A DNA stretch of 64,000 bases from Brachypodium distachyon (Eukaryota > Streptophyta > Magnoliopsida > Poales > Poaceae), in NCBI RefSeq assembly GCF_000005505.3, contig NC_016132.3:23054501-23118500 (forward strand), given 5' to 3'. Shown here piece by piece: positions 12,541 through 22,823 of this stretch. The first letter of the stretch is position 1. Every line of letters begins with the position of its first letter. The notes beneath the pieces were generated by a model. That model saw only the letters and a list, made by a program, of their open reading frames with translations, ran no database searches and was not told where the DNA came from. A program made the position numbers and the translations under genes.

Positions 12541-12884
12541 ACTTTTTTTTTAGAAAATGCAAAACTTGTGTCTCAATGCATTATGGAAGAGAAAGTTACG
12601 TAAAAGCCACAAAGAAGGGCTAACATCCACGGTTAAAACATGACGTAGTACGTAGCAACACCCACGGTCCCAGCCTAGACCCGAAGCCTAGCTTTCGACT
12701 TGACGGTTGAAAGCAAGCCTACCAAGTCCGGATGCACCTTGTCGAAGACGACTGCATGCTCAGATCTGGCCGCATGAAAAATTACCCAGCATGGCCTAGC
12801 CGCCATAAACAGAACTTTGTCTCTCTCGTCCACTCCGGCCTGCTGGCAACAATCAGACTAGTCCATGCCTCCTCTTGGCGCTCC
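12541..12884 (-). repeat. LINE 3'-tail-like fragment
   Basis: Starts with a T-run and tttagaaaatgcaaaacttg, then tgtctcaatgcattatgg. Read on the minus strand this is a ...gcattttctaaaaaaaa end. The same tail type occurs at 44101-44281, where a target duplication proves insertion. The far boundary is unclear. Confidence 0.45.
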
Positions 12885-13450
12885 AACGCCGGGAGGGGTT
12901 GGGGACCCTGGATCTGCGCAGGGTTTGGTTAACCGGCATCGGTACTATGGTGGCTATGATGGCATTGTGCATGTCAAGAATAAAGTTTTGCTGACTCCTC
13001 GCCCACCTCCTTGGCGGTGATATCGCCAGTGGTGTTGAGGAGGTCAGACAATTGGTTGGCCGTCACTCTTTTGGAGTGGTGGATCCAGGGTTGTCTTTTT
13101 GGTTTGCAGATAGTCTATGTGTTTCGGTTCATTGGTTTTTTCTCCTATCGATTGGCAAGTTTCGGTCAGGTCTCTTCAGATCCGTCTGAGCCAATCTTGG
13201 GTGGTCATCCAATCCTTTTCATTGTTTCTTCTCCAAGATGATGATATGTTTCTCACATCATTGTCGCTGATGTCTTCTGACTCTGACTGGCGACTTCCGG
13301 CTGTTACGTCAACAACATTTTCGTGGCTTCGACATGGGTCGAATGTCCAGAAGTAGCATCAAGTTTCGCCCATGACACGTCACCGGCGAGTGCATGAGGA
13401 AGATGGCATGGGTTAGAGGTCTAGAGGCAACATCTATTTTTTTTACTTCA
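12885..13450 (+). mobile_element. Non-coding retroposon family B, plus copy
   Basis: This segment is clearly homologous, in opposite orientation, to 30520-31240. Shared blocks include gggtttggttaaccggc (minus copy: gggtttggtcaatcggc), a caggtcaagaataa-like block, a ggatggtcatccaa-like block, and tcaacaacattttc...catgg (minus copy: tcaacaacgttttc...catgg). It has no intact protein frame. Its 3' side ends in a T-rich/A-rich zone without a clean poly(A). It is probably a non-autonomous, LINE-mobilised element; that is inference from the shared structure of the better-preserved copy. Confidence 0.55.
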
Positions 13451-13933
13451 AATTCTGCAAAAATGGGATGTTTGAAATAAAAAAATAAAAAATTTAAAAC
13501 TTCAAACCAAAAGGTTAAAATTAATTGATAAAACAAAAAGTTAGAGAAATTAAAATTAAATGTAGGACAGATAAACAAAAATAATTGTCGGACAGCGCCT
13601 CCCAAATTCCCAATAAAGCAAGAAGTTTCTGAGAAACATAAAACTTGAGAAAAACAGTTGGTGCGCACAAGGGGCCGGGTGCGGCCCCTCGAGCAGCTCC
13701 AGTGGGACACCGGACAAATTATTTGGGCCGAGTGCCAGGCCCCTTTCTAGTCACCAAATCCCTCGAGCGGCTCAGTCCTACGCCAGACAAATCATTTGGG
13801 CCGCAACACTCGGAAATTGCCCCCAGCCCGCTGCGAACTCGGCGCTCGCAAAACCCCACTCGCGAAACACCATAGTGAACCCGCAAAGCTCCATCCTCCA
13901 AGAAACCCTAGCTGCCCGCCGCCTCCTACGCTC
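13451..13933 (+). promoter_or_regulatory. Upstream region / 5' leader of the zinc-finger-transposase gene
   Basis: An AT-rich stretch (13440-13600) passes into a GC-rich leader that runs into the start codon. Two direct repeats, ccggacaaattatttgggcc and ccagacaaatcatttgggcc, lie about 72 bp apart near 13710 and 13781. No clear TATA box is visible. The frame is open upstream to an ATG at 13796, which would add 46 residues; the ATG at 13934 has the better context and directly precedes the first zinc finger. Confidence 0.4.
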
Positions 13934-16900
13934 ATGGCGTCGCCGGCGGCATTGGTGGCTCCGATGGAGGTGCGGTGCGCTGGGTGCGACGAGACGCTGG
14001 AGGTTGACCACGGGACGACGGACTTCGCCTGCCCCGGCTGCGCCACCGAGCAGCGCCTCCCGCCGGAGCTCATGCCGCGGCGCCCGCGGCGCGCGATTCC
14101 GATCACCCCGGCCGTCTCGGCGCACGATCGCATGCCGTGCGGCGGGTGCGGAACCATGCTGAGCGTGCCGCGGGGCCTCAAGAGCTTCGCCTGCCCGATC
14201 TGCGGTGCTGCCGGTACCCGCCCTCAGGCCAGCGCCCTTCCAGTGGCTCAGCTAGTCAGTATGGAGCCACAGGTTTGTTCTTGTGCTCTCTTATGTCTAC
14301 CTGCTGCCTTAATACTTCCTTGGGAGCCATCATTTTGAAGCATTTTACTGGTCCTTGGTGATGTGAATCAACTATCATTTGATGGATGGAGTGTGCACTC
14401 ATTTATTCCTGTATTTCTTGCAGTCTGTTGGAGTTAGACCTTCCTAAATGAAAAATATGTATGACAGCGAAATCATCGTTCTATCGAAATATACAAGACC
14501 AATTGCTATTCGATCGATTGGACTATAAAAGTTGAGCAAATGTTCTGAAAATAGGAACGTAAGTGGTGACTGGTGAGTGGACCAAATAGATGGCGAACTG
14601 GTGAATAGACTGACTGGACTGAAATAGTAAACCCACTAGCCCATCAGACCAGCACTTTGTCAGTTGGACCACCAGTTTTAAAGTAATACCATCGACTTTA
14701 ATATACTTGTACAAACTTTATGGCCTGCACAATTAGATGTTTGCATGCAAAAGACAGTCAAAGCTCATAAGAACAATCATATTTACTCTGACGGTGACTG
14801 TGAGACTCAGGGGCATATTTTAAAAATAGATCAGTGATTGAGTCGGCTAGATCATTGTTTCACTGGTTTTACCGCCTGTTTTAAAGACAAGAATGTTATG
14901 ATAATTCTCGTAATACCAAAGTTGTTAGACCGTTTATTCGGTTTATAAAAAATTGGACATAATACTAACCTGAACAGTAATATGCTTACACGCTACAAAG
15001 TACAAACTCTTGCCGGAGCTTCACATTGTCACAGATAGAATCACCATCGCCACCTAGAACAGGAGTGATGCATTTTCAATACAAGGTGTTTTTACATGGG
15101 TGCTGAAGAGAGAATGTAGTCACGACGTCAAGCACCTATAAGAGTCACTTCCAATGCCTGCACCTCCTTGTTGTTATAAGTGCTTAGATGTCTTTATCAT
15201 CTTTTTTAGATATAATTATATGCCTAACCAAGCATTAATACTGCAAAAGTAGTAGCACTTCTGTTCAGTTTCTTTTTGAACCTCTCTAAGCACCTGAACT
15301 ACGCGAGACCTTAGATAGAGCCCCTCTTTACTCTCCCCATCTTTTGTCATGGTGTGAGGCCTGTTAGACTGGTCAGCCCAAGGTGCCATGCTCTCTTTCA
15401 TTTGAAACCAGAAACCTCCGGTTCTACTTTTATGAAACCATTCTGGTTAATCGCTTTTTAAGAAAACTATCTGGTTCTTCCGGTGTTTTCCAATCTGATT
15501 GCGTGGTCGACCCTTGGAATGAACCGAGCAGTCCAGGTATCCCATTCCAACCTTTTTGCAATTAAACCTCTGGTCCGGTTGGGTCCGGATTTTCAACTAC
15601 AACTTGGAGTTTGGCCAGGTTTTCTAGCCCTTTAGAGGCAATTTGAGGTTGTTGTGCTGTGTTATGTTACTTCATGTAATCTAACTAGTTACATATTTCC
15701 TTATTTTAGGAGAAAACACAAAAGCTTTTCGTCTCGATGTATTGGATAGATAGTACAGAGTTAGTTATAGCCCAAGCAGGCCAAGGAAAAACAAAGCTTA
15801 AAAGCAAATGATACTTTAATGGTAATTCTTACATCCTGAAAATTGAAATAAAAAGTTTTTGGAGAAACATTGACAATTTTTTTTGGGTGAAACTACCTTA
15901 GCGAATGATCGAGAGCAGTTTCAAAGTACACTGGCACTTGAGAAAATAAATGAGTCGTGATATGGTGGTTTGAGTTCTAGTGATCCGCGAACTGTTCGAA
16001 CCTGCAAAAGTTAGTACACTGATCCGGTTCCTTTCCGCCCTGAGACCGTCATTGATTTGATTATATCTTCACTACCTATATTTGATCTATTCACACATTA
16101 CTGTGTTTTTCTCTTTGCTGGAATCAGGTGTTGAGAGATCCTGCAAGTCTAGCAACTCTTGCAGGACAGGTACATGTAGAAGTAGAAAGGTATAGGATGC
16201 CCACCCATTCAGAATCACAAGGATGGCATCCCAACCAGTCAGTCTATAAGGATGAGCCATTCAGGTTCAATTCTTCTAGAGCCGACAAGAAGATCCCTAC
16301 TCACAGTGGGAACGTGAATGAAGTGGCTTACAGTCACTCGGACTCGGTCCATGTAGAAGACTCACATATTGATCCACTCCATGAGATTACTACAAGGCCT
16401 AGCAAGAACAAGTCTAGAATTCAATCTTTTTTCCTAAAACAAAACAGGATTCAGTCCAGCCATGCAGAGAAGGTACATCAGGGCTCTTCTAGTCAGGCCA
16501 CCCCTGTTCTACAAACTCAGAGTGGATGTTCAGCCTATTCAGATCATACAAACCAGTCACAGGAACGATTTCCAAGTGATATCATTACAAGGCATGGCAA
16601 ACAGAAAACTACGGTTGCCCCTAGAAATATTGGGAAGCAGCTGATAGAACATCTCGACCAAGCTACACATGAACAGAATGCACGGGGGACTTCCAGTGAC
16701 GGGGCTCATGCAGATCAGGTACATGTCGAGCCTGACAGCAGCAGATGGAATGAGAAGAGGAAAAGGAGCAAACAAAGTTCTGGTGGTAATCGGAAGAGGG
16801 CCCATTTAATGAATTCTTCAAGCGAAGGGATCCACTTAAGGCGTAGTAGCCGTTTGGCGAAGATGCCAACAGCCCCAATAGACGCTCAGCCAACCCAGCC

Positions 16901-19900
16901 CTTGAATTCTCCTCCACATGAAAATCAATCTTATAATCAAGATATAACGGGAATAATTGCCAACATGACATCTAGTTCGACACCTCAGCAACAAGTGCCT
17001 CAAACTAGCTGTAATGAGTTGGATGGTGTTCATGCAAACACACAACCCTCATCTTCCAATCATGGTGCACTTCAACCTGAGTGTATTACTAACCGCTACA
17101 GTATGAGCTATGATTCATGGTGTGAACATGATATCCCCCGAGAAGGCTCTTGCAGTGCAGACGTGCTTTCAGTTCAATTGCAGACTTCAGAACGAGTTAC
17201 AGATGGGCAACAGGCACACAGACTTTCCAGTAGAGAAAACAATTTAGAGCAGGTAGACATTGAACTTAATAGAAATAGTGTTGCCACACATGGCAGGCAT
17301 CAAAGGAAAGGTTCAGTGAGCACTTCAAATGAAGCAGAACAAGATGGGATCCCATCTACTTCTGGGACCCGCCAGCACATGACCTTGGCAGCTTCCTGTC
17401 GTCGCCTTGCTGCCTCAATGCCAGCGGTGAACAGCAGTTCGGCACCAGGTGGCGCCTTGTCTTCTGAACTTGAAGGTGACAATCCCTCATTGCTGCCCTA
17501 CGGAACATCACCTGTTGTCCCCTCCCAGGTACACATCTATGTGTTTCTTGGTTGATAAGAGGTCAAATATGTCCGCACTGCTTTTGTGGAATTTTTTTAT
17601 CCATTTCAATTTTTTTCTATCAGTAACTGATTTGAGACTTGATATGGCTCAAACATCTGCATTAACTTCATCGTTTAGAACAATATCCTATATCTAAGAA
17701 AATTTGATGATGTTAATATGAAATTTCACGTGTTGGTCTTAATACTGTAGATGTGTATCTCAAGTGTGGTTTAGCTGTGTTCTGGGGATAATTTTGAATG
17801 CTTAAATATGCTTAACAGCTTGTTTCGATATACTATAATGCGACTCAGTCCCTTTGCATTGGAAGATATTGCTCAAATGCGGCTGTCCATCTGAAGGATT
17901 GTGTCGAATGAGGGTATATTCGTTCAAACAAGCCACACAATTGAACTGATAATCCCTTGAATTGTCCAGCTAATTCTTTGACGGGAGCAGTTCATTGCAT
18001 CTGCAAGTTGAAATATTATTGTTGGAATTTTGACAAGTAAAAGAAAAGTCCATTTCCCATGCAAATGCACGATTTAAATGCTTATGATGATGTTATGCAG
18101 TTGAATGATGCATCACAACCTGATGTGCTGTCAGCGTCTGTTCATCCATCATCAAAGAAGCGCAAGGTGCGTGGTCAGTCATCAAAAAGGCGCAAGCAAC
18201 ATGGTCCTTCAGAACTTGTTGAACCATGTACACAATCTGACAGGTTAGTCCTAACATCTTTAATTAGTGTGCAGCAGGTATTTGTGATGTTTTGTATCTC
18301 CATCTTCAGGTACCTGATTTATATGAACCAATGCTTCATGATTAAAATTGTATTAGCTGCACAATTATTACAGCATTCAGTTTTCCTGTTGCCTGAGCAG
18401 CTTATTTGCTCAATACATTTCTGCAATTAGTATTCCCTCTTCTCACCAAGAAAGATTACCTTACGACAGCAAATATCAAAGTGTTTGTGTGTTGGGGGTC
18501 GGGGATTGGTAGATTCAATTGGGAAGTTAAACACTTAGAGAACGGTAAACTGTCGTCATTTGTGAACAATATTTTTTTGGTCAAGTATTGCAATATTGCA
18601 AGTATTTACTAATGGAAGTACTTTTGTTCATTTTGGTTGGGTGGTTCATCCATCCCATTCATAAATAGCATTGATTTTACCGTCCAATATTCAATAGTTT
18701 GCTATGGTGCTTTGGATTGTACGTAGTATTTGTATGCTGCTTATTTGGAATATGTACTCAATTTTTAAGATAGCGCTGGCTGATGTAGTATATTTACTCA
18801 GAGTTTCATAAAAGATGTTGCTTTACTGTTTCTTTGTCCGGCAGCCATTCCAAATCGCCTGATCCTACACAGGAGCTGGCTGGTCCTACTGAACTGAGAC
18901 ATGATGTACCAGATTGTGCAACTCCTAGGAATGAGCACCAGCACGATGATGCTGATTATGGAGGTGATGGGGGTATTGAGACAGTGACTATTGAAAAACG
19001 GTGGTGCCATTCTCTGCCAAATGTTCCATCAGACGAGGAGGAGAAGCCTATCCTCACTCCAGTCGGGGACACGTGAGTTCATCTAACTGACCTCCATCCT
19101 ATTCCTATTTCTTTTTTACACCCTCATTGACCATGCAAGTTTGTATGCTATCATTTTGTTTGGTCCATATGTGCAGTATGTGGTTGGTGCATCCATTATA
19201 CAAGAATGCCCGGCTACCAAATGGAGTCATTGGATGCATTGTACGAGAACGGTACCCAGGGATGGTCAAGTACAAGGGCAGCAATCAGCATGCTGAAAAT
19301 TGGAGACACTATGCAGTTGCTCCTGACCCCCTAGGAGAGAAACAGAATCTGTTGGAACGGATCAGTGCAGACTTTTGGGCAAGCACTGACTTGATTTATA
19401 TGTTCCACATCTATGTAATAGGTCATTAATATATTTGTACTTTGCAGGCACGGTATAGATGGAAGGATGGGTTTGAGGCGCATGCTCAACTTGTAGTAAA
19501 CAATGTCATCAAGAAGGAGGTTCAGCAATTGATATACAGTGCTCGTATTCATGCTGTCTTAGACTATTTCAAGAAGTTTCGGGGCATCAAAATAGTGGCA
19601 CAGGAGGCCCGAGCCAAGTATTTATCCCAGGAGGAGTACATGAAGGTATTTCTCTGTTGATGGCCAGAAAGAGCTTTGTGGTGAAATACAATTTTACTTC
19701 CTTCTGGTATTTGGCATCCGATGTAACTGTTTAACTGCAGGTCATGCCCTACTGGACGCAGGCTTGTCCTGCAGCGTGGGAGAGCCTTGCTCGGAAATGG
19801 TCATCTGAGATCTGGAAGGAGAAGTCGATGGAATCGAGGAAGAGAAGAAATATGAACAGGGAGCCAGGCCACAGGCAGGGAAGCAGTTCTCTGCTTCGTC

Positions 19901-20953
19901 TGTGCCAGAAGAAGGCAAAGTTTCCTACATTTGCTCTGACATATTTATCTATTAACTATAATATCCACAAATTAATTGCAAACGCAGGGTGAGAAAGAAG
20001 GCCGGGATGTGACACCTATTGAAGCATACTTGTATGGCCACAGGAATAAAGATTCAAGCAACCCTAGCAACAGCTGCGATGATCCTGCATTACAGAGACT
20101 AGTAAACATACCAGCTCTTCCTACGCAGCATTACTACATTCCTGCCCACCGTTTAGTCAACGTTCGGTTTGCTCTTTCTACAGGAGGCCTACAAGGAAGC
20201 TGTGCTGGAGATACACGGCCCTGACTACGACTGGATCAACAGTTCAATCGACAGCGAAGCAGTGTACAAGGTTTGCAGGGGGAAGCCACATGGCCGTTGG
20301 CTCATCTTCAATGGCCTAGTCAACTCCAAGGAAATTCTTGCCGACGCTAAATCACAAGGTCTGAAGACGCGGCCGACGCAAGCTAGGCAGCAAGGGGTGT
20401 CCGATGTGGAGGAAAGGTTCAGCCGTTTGCTGGAGGAGAAGCTGCAGCAGGTGGAGGAGAGCCGGCAAGCCCGTGATGAGGAGGTGAAGCAGCAGATGAA
20501 GCAGGAGCTGCAAGAGCATGTTGCGGCAGCTATACAATCGACTAACGAGTACTGGCTGACTTGTCTTCAGGTTACTTGCCCTCGGAAACAGTTCATATGT
20601 ACTCCATTAGCCATTTCTGTGCTTGCCGCGCTTCTAAGTCTCATCCTTCCCCACTCGAAAAAAAAAGTCTCATCCTTCTGTTCGTGCAGAATTACACCCG
20701 ACAGACCGGAGCCAACATTTCTCTTCCGCCGCCTTTTCCGATTCTTCGGCCCTCTTCTCAACCCGTATGAATCTCGCCCAGTTTTGTCTGATAAATTGTC
20801 CGGTTTTCAAAAGCATTTACAAGTGCTATTTATCTGATTTTTGCGTTTCTGTTCAAGGGTACATCAGCTTCATCATCATCCGCACAGGGGACTCCACAGG
20901 ATGCGTCTGGTGTCAGTGGGAGCGGCAGCGAGCCTGGAGCCGGTGACATTTGA
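13934..20953 (+). CDS. LSD1-like zinc finger plus Ptta/En/Spm-type transposase-domain protein (10 exons)
   Basis: My gene model is exons 13934-14272, 16128-17528, 18101-18243, 18845-19072, 19177-19378, 19448-19645, 19741-19914, 19988-20101, 20184-20570 and 20858-20953, giving about 1093 residues with frame kept throughout. Exon 1 encodes two zinc-ribbon repeats: C15-x2-C18...C33-x2-C36, and C69-GG-C72...VPRGLKSFAC-PI-C90, the latter close to the LSD1 pattern. Exon 2 is a 467-residue low-complexity Ser/Gln/His-rich linker containing LRRSSRLAK. Exon 3 has a strong NLS (KKRKV, residues 599-603, then SKRRKQ). Exons 5-9 (about 704-1060) match the plant transposase_24 type: WKDGFEAHAQ, then RKWSSEIWKEKS, then a GRDVTPIEAYLYGHR block, followed by a coiled coil (about 1007-1050). 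Introns after exons 5 and 7 need GC donors (TGG|GCAAGC, AAG|GCAAAG); exon 5 could instead extend to TAT|GTAATA at about 19420. It may be a domesticated transposase or a decaying element gene. The role is unknown, probably nuclear DNA-binding. Confidence 0.7.
14273..16127 (+). other. Intron 1 of the zinc-finger-transposase gene, with repeat debris
   Basis: A 1.86 kb intron (CAG|GTTTGT ... ATCAG|GTG). It holds repeated ggttc/ccggtt-type words (15400-15600) and a LINE-tail-like piece near 15705 (ggagaaaacacaaaagct, then tcgtctcgatgtattgg). No gene is seen in it. Confidence 0.5.
20636..20678 (+). repeat. Micro-retroposon scar in intron 9
   Basis: aagtctcatccttc at 20636-20649 is repeated exactly at 20665-20678. 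Between them lie only 15 bases, cccactcgaaaaaaa. This 14-bp duplication plus short poly(A) tail indicates target-primed insertion of an extremely 5'-truncated element. Confidence 0.65.
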
Positions 20954-21780
20954 CGACCTCTCAACGTTAATACCTGCAAATCGGTAGAGGGTTCTTTGTT
21001 GCACTAGTATTATGCTGCTACTGAATCAAACTTGATCTGACAGTATGGAGTGGATACATGCACTAAAGAATATTGTCGTAGCAATGGCATCTAGCGCTCT
21101 CCCTTTCCTGCAGTTGGTGAATTATGACAACAACTTTTATAAACATTTTTTGGAATTTGCTATTTAGCAATCTGTCATTTTTTTTCTTAATTAGGTTTTT
21201 GAGCATCAGCATCTGATTTTTGTTTGGTTTTCATCTTTCAAAAACTGTTCCTACTTATAAAAGTTTCATTTTTAAAATTATTGCTTGTTACCTAATTGTT
21301 CTGTGTTCACAAAAAATGTTCCTTCATAAAAAGATGTTTTGTCCTCAAAACAATGTTCAACCTTGTTCATAAAAATGTTCGTTGTTTTTCAGAAAATTGT
21401 TCCTTTACAGAAAAAAATGGTCCCACTACATAAAAAATGTTCCTTTTTCTATGTAAAAATGTTTACAAAATACGAGTATTGAATAGAGAAAAATAACCGG
21501 TTATGGAATACACTCCCATTTTTAAAAATCTGGTAAATGGTGTCACAAAAAAAATGAATGTAATTGGTGTAAAACATCTGCTCCCTCCGATCCATATAAG
21601 AGAGGGGGTACATTAAAGTACTAATTGAGCTTCCGTTAAGATGGTTAGAACCAGGAAGTTAGAACAATCAGTTTAGATGGGTCACATCAAAATACTGCCC
21701 ATGTTCACACTTCTGTTGTAATCTGTACCTGCACTGGACAGTATACATCTGAACATTGTGTATGTGCATTGTGCAGTACA
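20954..21780. other. 3' flank of the zinc-finger-transposase gene and intergenic region
   Basis: Probable 3' UTR to about 21150, then AT-rich sequence with a repeated word like aaaaatgttcct (21300-21450), which suggests a slippage-expanded or TE-derived tract. At about 21586 there is one MITE end (ctccctccgatccatataag) without a partner. Confidence 0.5.
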
Positions 21781-21880
21781 GAGTGTGTACATCTTTTTTT
21801 TTTTCGAAGAGGAAAAAACCCCGGCCTCTGCGAGTGTGTACATCTGTAGTTTCAAAAAAAAGAAAGAGTGTGTACATCTG
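21781..21880. repeat. Two successive micro-retroposon insertions at one site
   Basis: The word gagtgtgtacatct occurs three times: 21781-21794, 21832-21845 and 21866-21879. Between the first two is a 37-bp insert that starts with a T-run and contains ccccggcctctgc (minus orientation). Between the second and third is tagtttcaaaaaaaagaaa (plus orientation). Each gap has the layout of a tail-only retroposon flanked by its target duplication. Confidence 0.65.
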
Positions 21881-22008
21881 ATTCATCTGAAGCAAAAATA
21901 ATTCATCTTTCCGAGCTAGTAGCTTGATAATTCCAAACATATGTGTGTAGTTGTGTACCCCTGCTACATTATTATTGCACAGGACATAAAACTGGCCATG
22001 CCGGTTCA

Positions 22009-22716
22009 TCAGCTGGTAACTCCGGCGGCGTTCCGGGCATATATCGCCCTGGAGTACTCCACCACCTTGTCGACATCCTGCAGGACCGCCTTGGCGAGGT
22101 CGAGCTCGCCGAAGCGCTCCAACCACGCCGCCAGCAGCGGCGTCCTGCCGGCGTCGAAGAGCCTGTCACCAGAGAGCACCACGGCCGCGTGCACGTACGG
22201 CACCAGGCTGCCCAGCACGACGTCGACGTACCCGACGCCGCCGCCGCCGAAGAAGAAGAAGCCGCCCTTCCCCTTGGAGCACTCCCTGAGGCCCCCCTCC
22301 AGAGCGTCAACGGCTGCCACGATCTGCTTCATCCACTCGGCTCTCTCCTCCGCGGTCCTGGCCCTGTACGCCTTCTCCCACGGCGCGCCCATCTCGTTGT
22401 CGATGTAGGCGGCCCAGAACCGGGCTACGGCGCGCTCGTGGGGGTCGGCGGGGAGGAGGAGATTGCCGTCGAAGGTCTCGTCGATGTACTGCAGGATGAC
22501 CTGCGACTCGCAGATGGGCCGGCCGTTGTGGATGAGCACCGGGACGGCCTTGTGCACGGGGTTGGACCGCAGGAGGAGCTCGCTCTTGTTGTGGAGATCC
22601 TCCTCCGCGTACTCGTAGCTCACGCCCTTGAGGTGGAACGCCAGCTTCACCCTGGTCACGAACGGGCTTCCCCAATGGCCCAGCAGCTTCACTTCGTCGG
22701 CGACTCCTCCGGCCAT
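22009..22716 (-). CDS. GSTU: Tau-class glutathione S-transferase, intronless
   Basis: A 235-residue cytosolic GST. It conjugates glutathione to electrophilic xenobiotics and stress metabolites. The N-terminal thioredoxin-like domain begins EVKLLGHWGSPFVTRVKLAF; Ser17 in WGSPF is the expected catalytic serine of the tau class. It continues with NPVHKAVPVLIHNGRPICES, which contains the conserved VPVL (cis-Pro) and E-S glutathione-binding pair. The C-terminal helical domain includes ARFWAAYIDNE and the GYVDVVLGSL block. A glycine/phenylalanine insertion (GKGGFFFFGGGG) precedes that block and is longer than usual. Tau GSTs normally have one intron near the ARFW region, but here the frame is continuous, so this may be a retro-copied or intron-lost member. 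The start at 22716 gives the usual N-terminus. No second GST is adjacent. Confidence 0.93.
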   Translation of the reverse strand: MAGGVADEVKLLGHWGSPFVTRVKLAFHLKGVSYEYAEEDLHNKSELLLRSNPVHKAVPVLIHNGRPICESQVILQYIDETFDGNLLLPADPHERAVARFWAAYIDNEMGAPWEKAYRARTAEERAEWMKQIVAAVDALEGGLRECSKGKGGFFFFGGGGVGYVDVVLGSLVPYVHAAVVLSGDRLFDAGRTPLLAAWLERFGELDLAKAVLQDVDKVVEYSRAIYARNAAGVTS

Positions 22717-22812
22717 CTCCTACTCTGCTGTCTGCACTTCTGCAGGCTAGGTGCTCGTACCGTGTGGTGCGTTTGGGGCCTTGGGTTGGGGGTGGTGTTG
22801 TGATTCGAGACC

Positions 22813-22823
22813 ATATATATATT
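22813..22823 (-). promoter_or_regulatory. TATA box candidate for the GST gene
   Basis: On the minus strand the sequence reads aaatatatatatgg about 100 bp upstream of the GST start codon, a normal distance for a plant TATA box with a short leader. Confidence 0.5.

Noticed and set aside
18059..18100. Start of exon 3 of the zinc-finger-transposase gene at an upstream acceptor or internal ATG
   Set aside because: Acceptors at 18036 and 18048 put stops in frame; the TATGCAG acceptor at 18100 keeps frame with exon 2.
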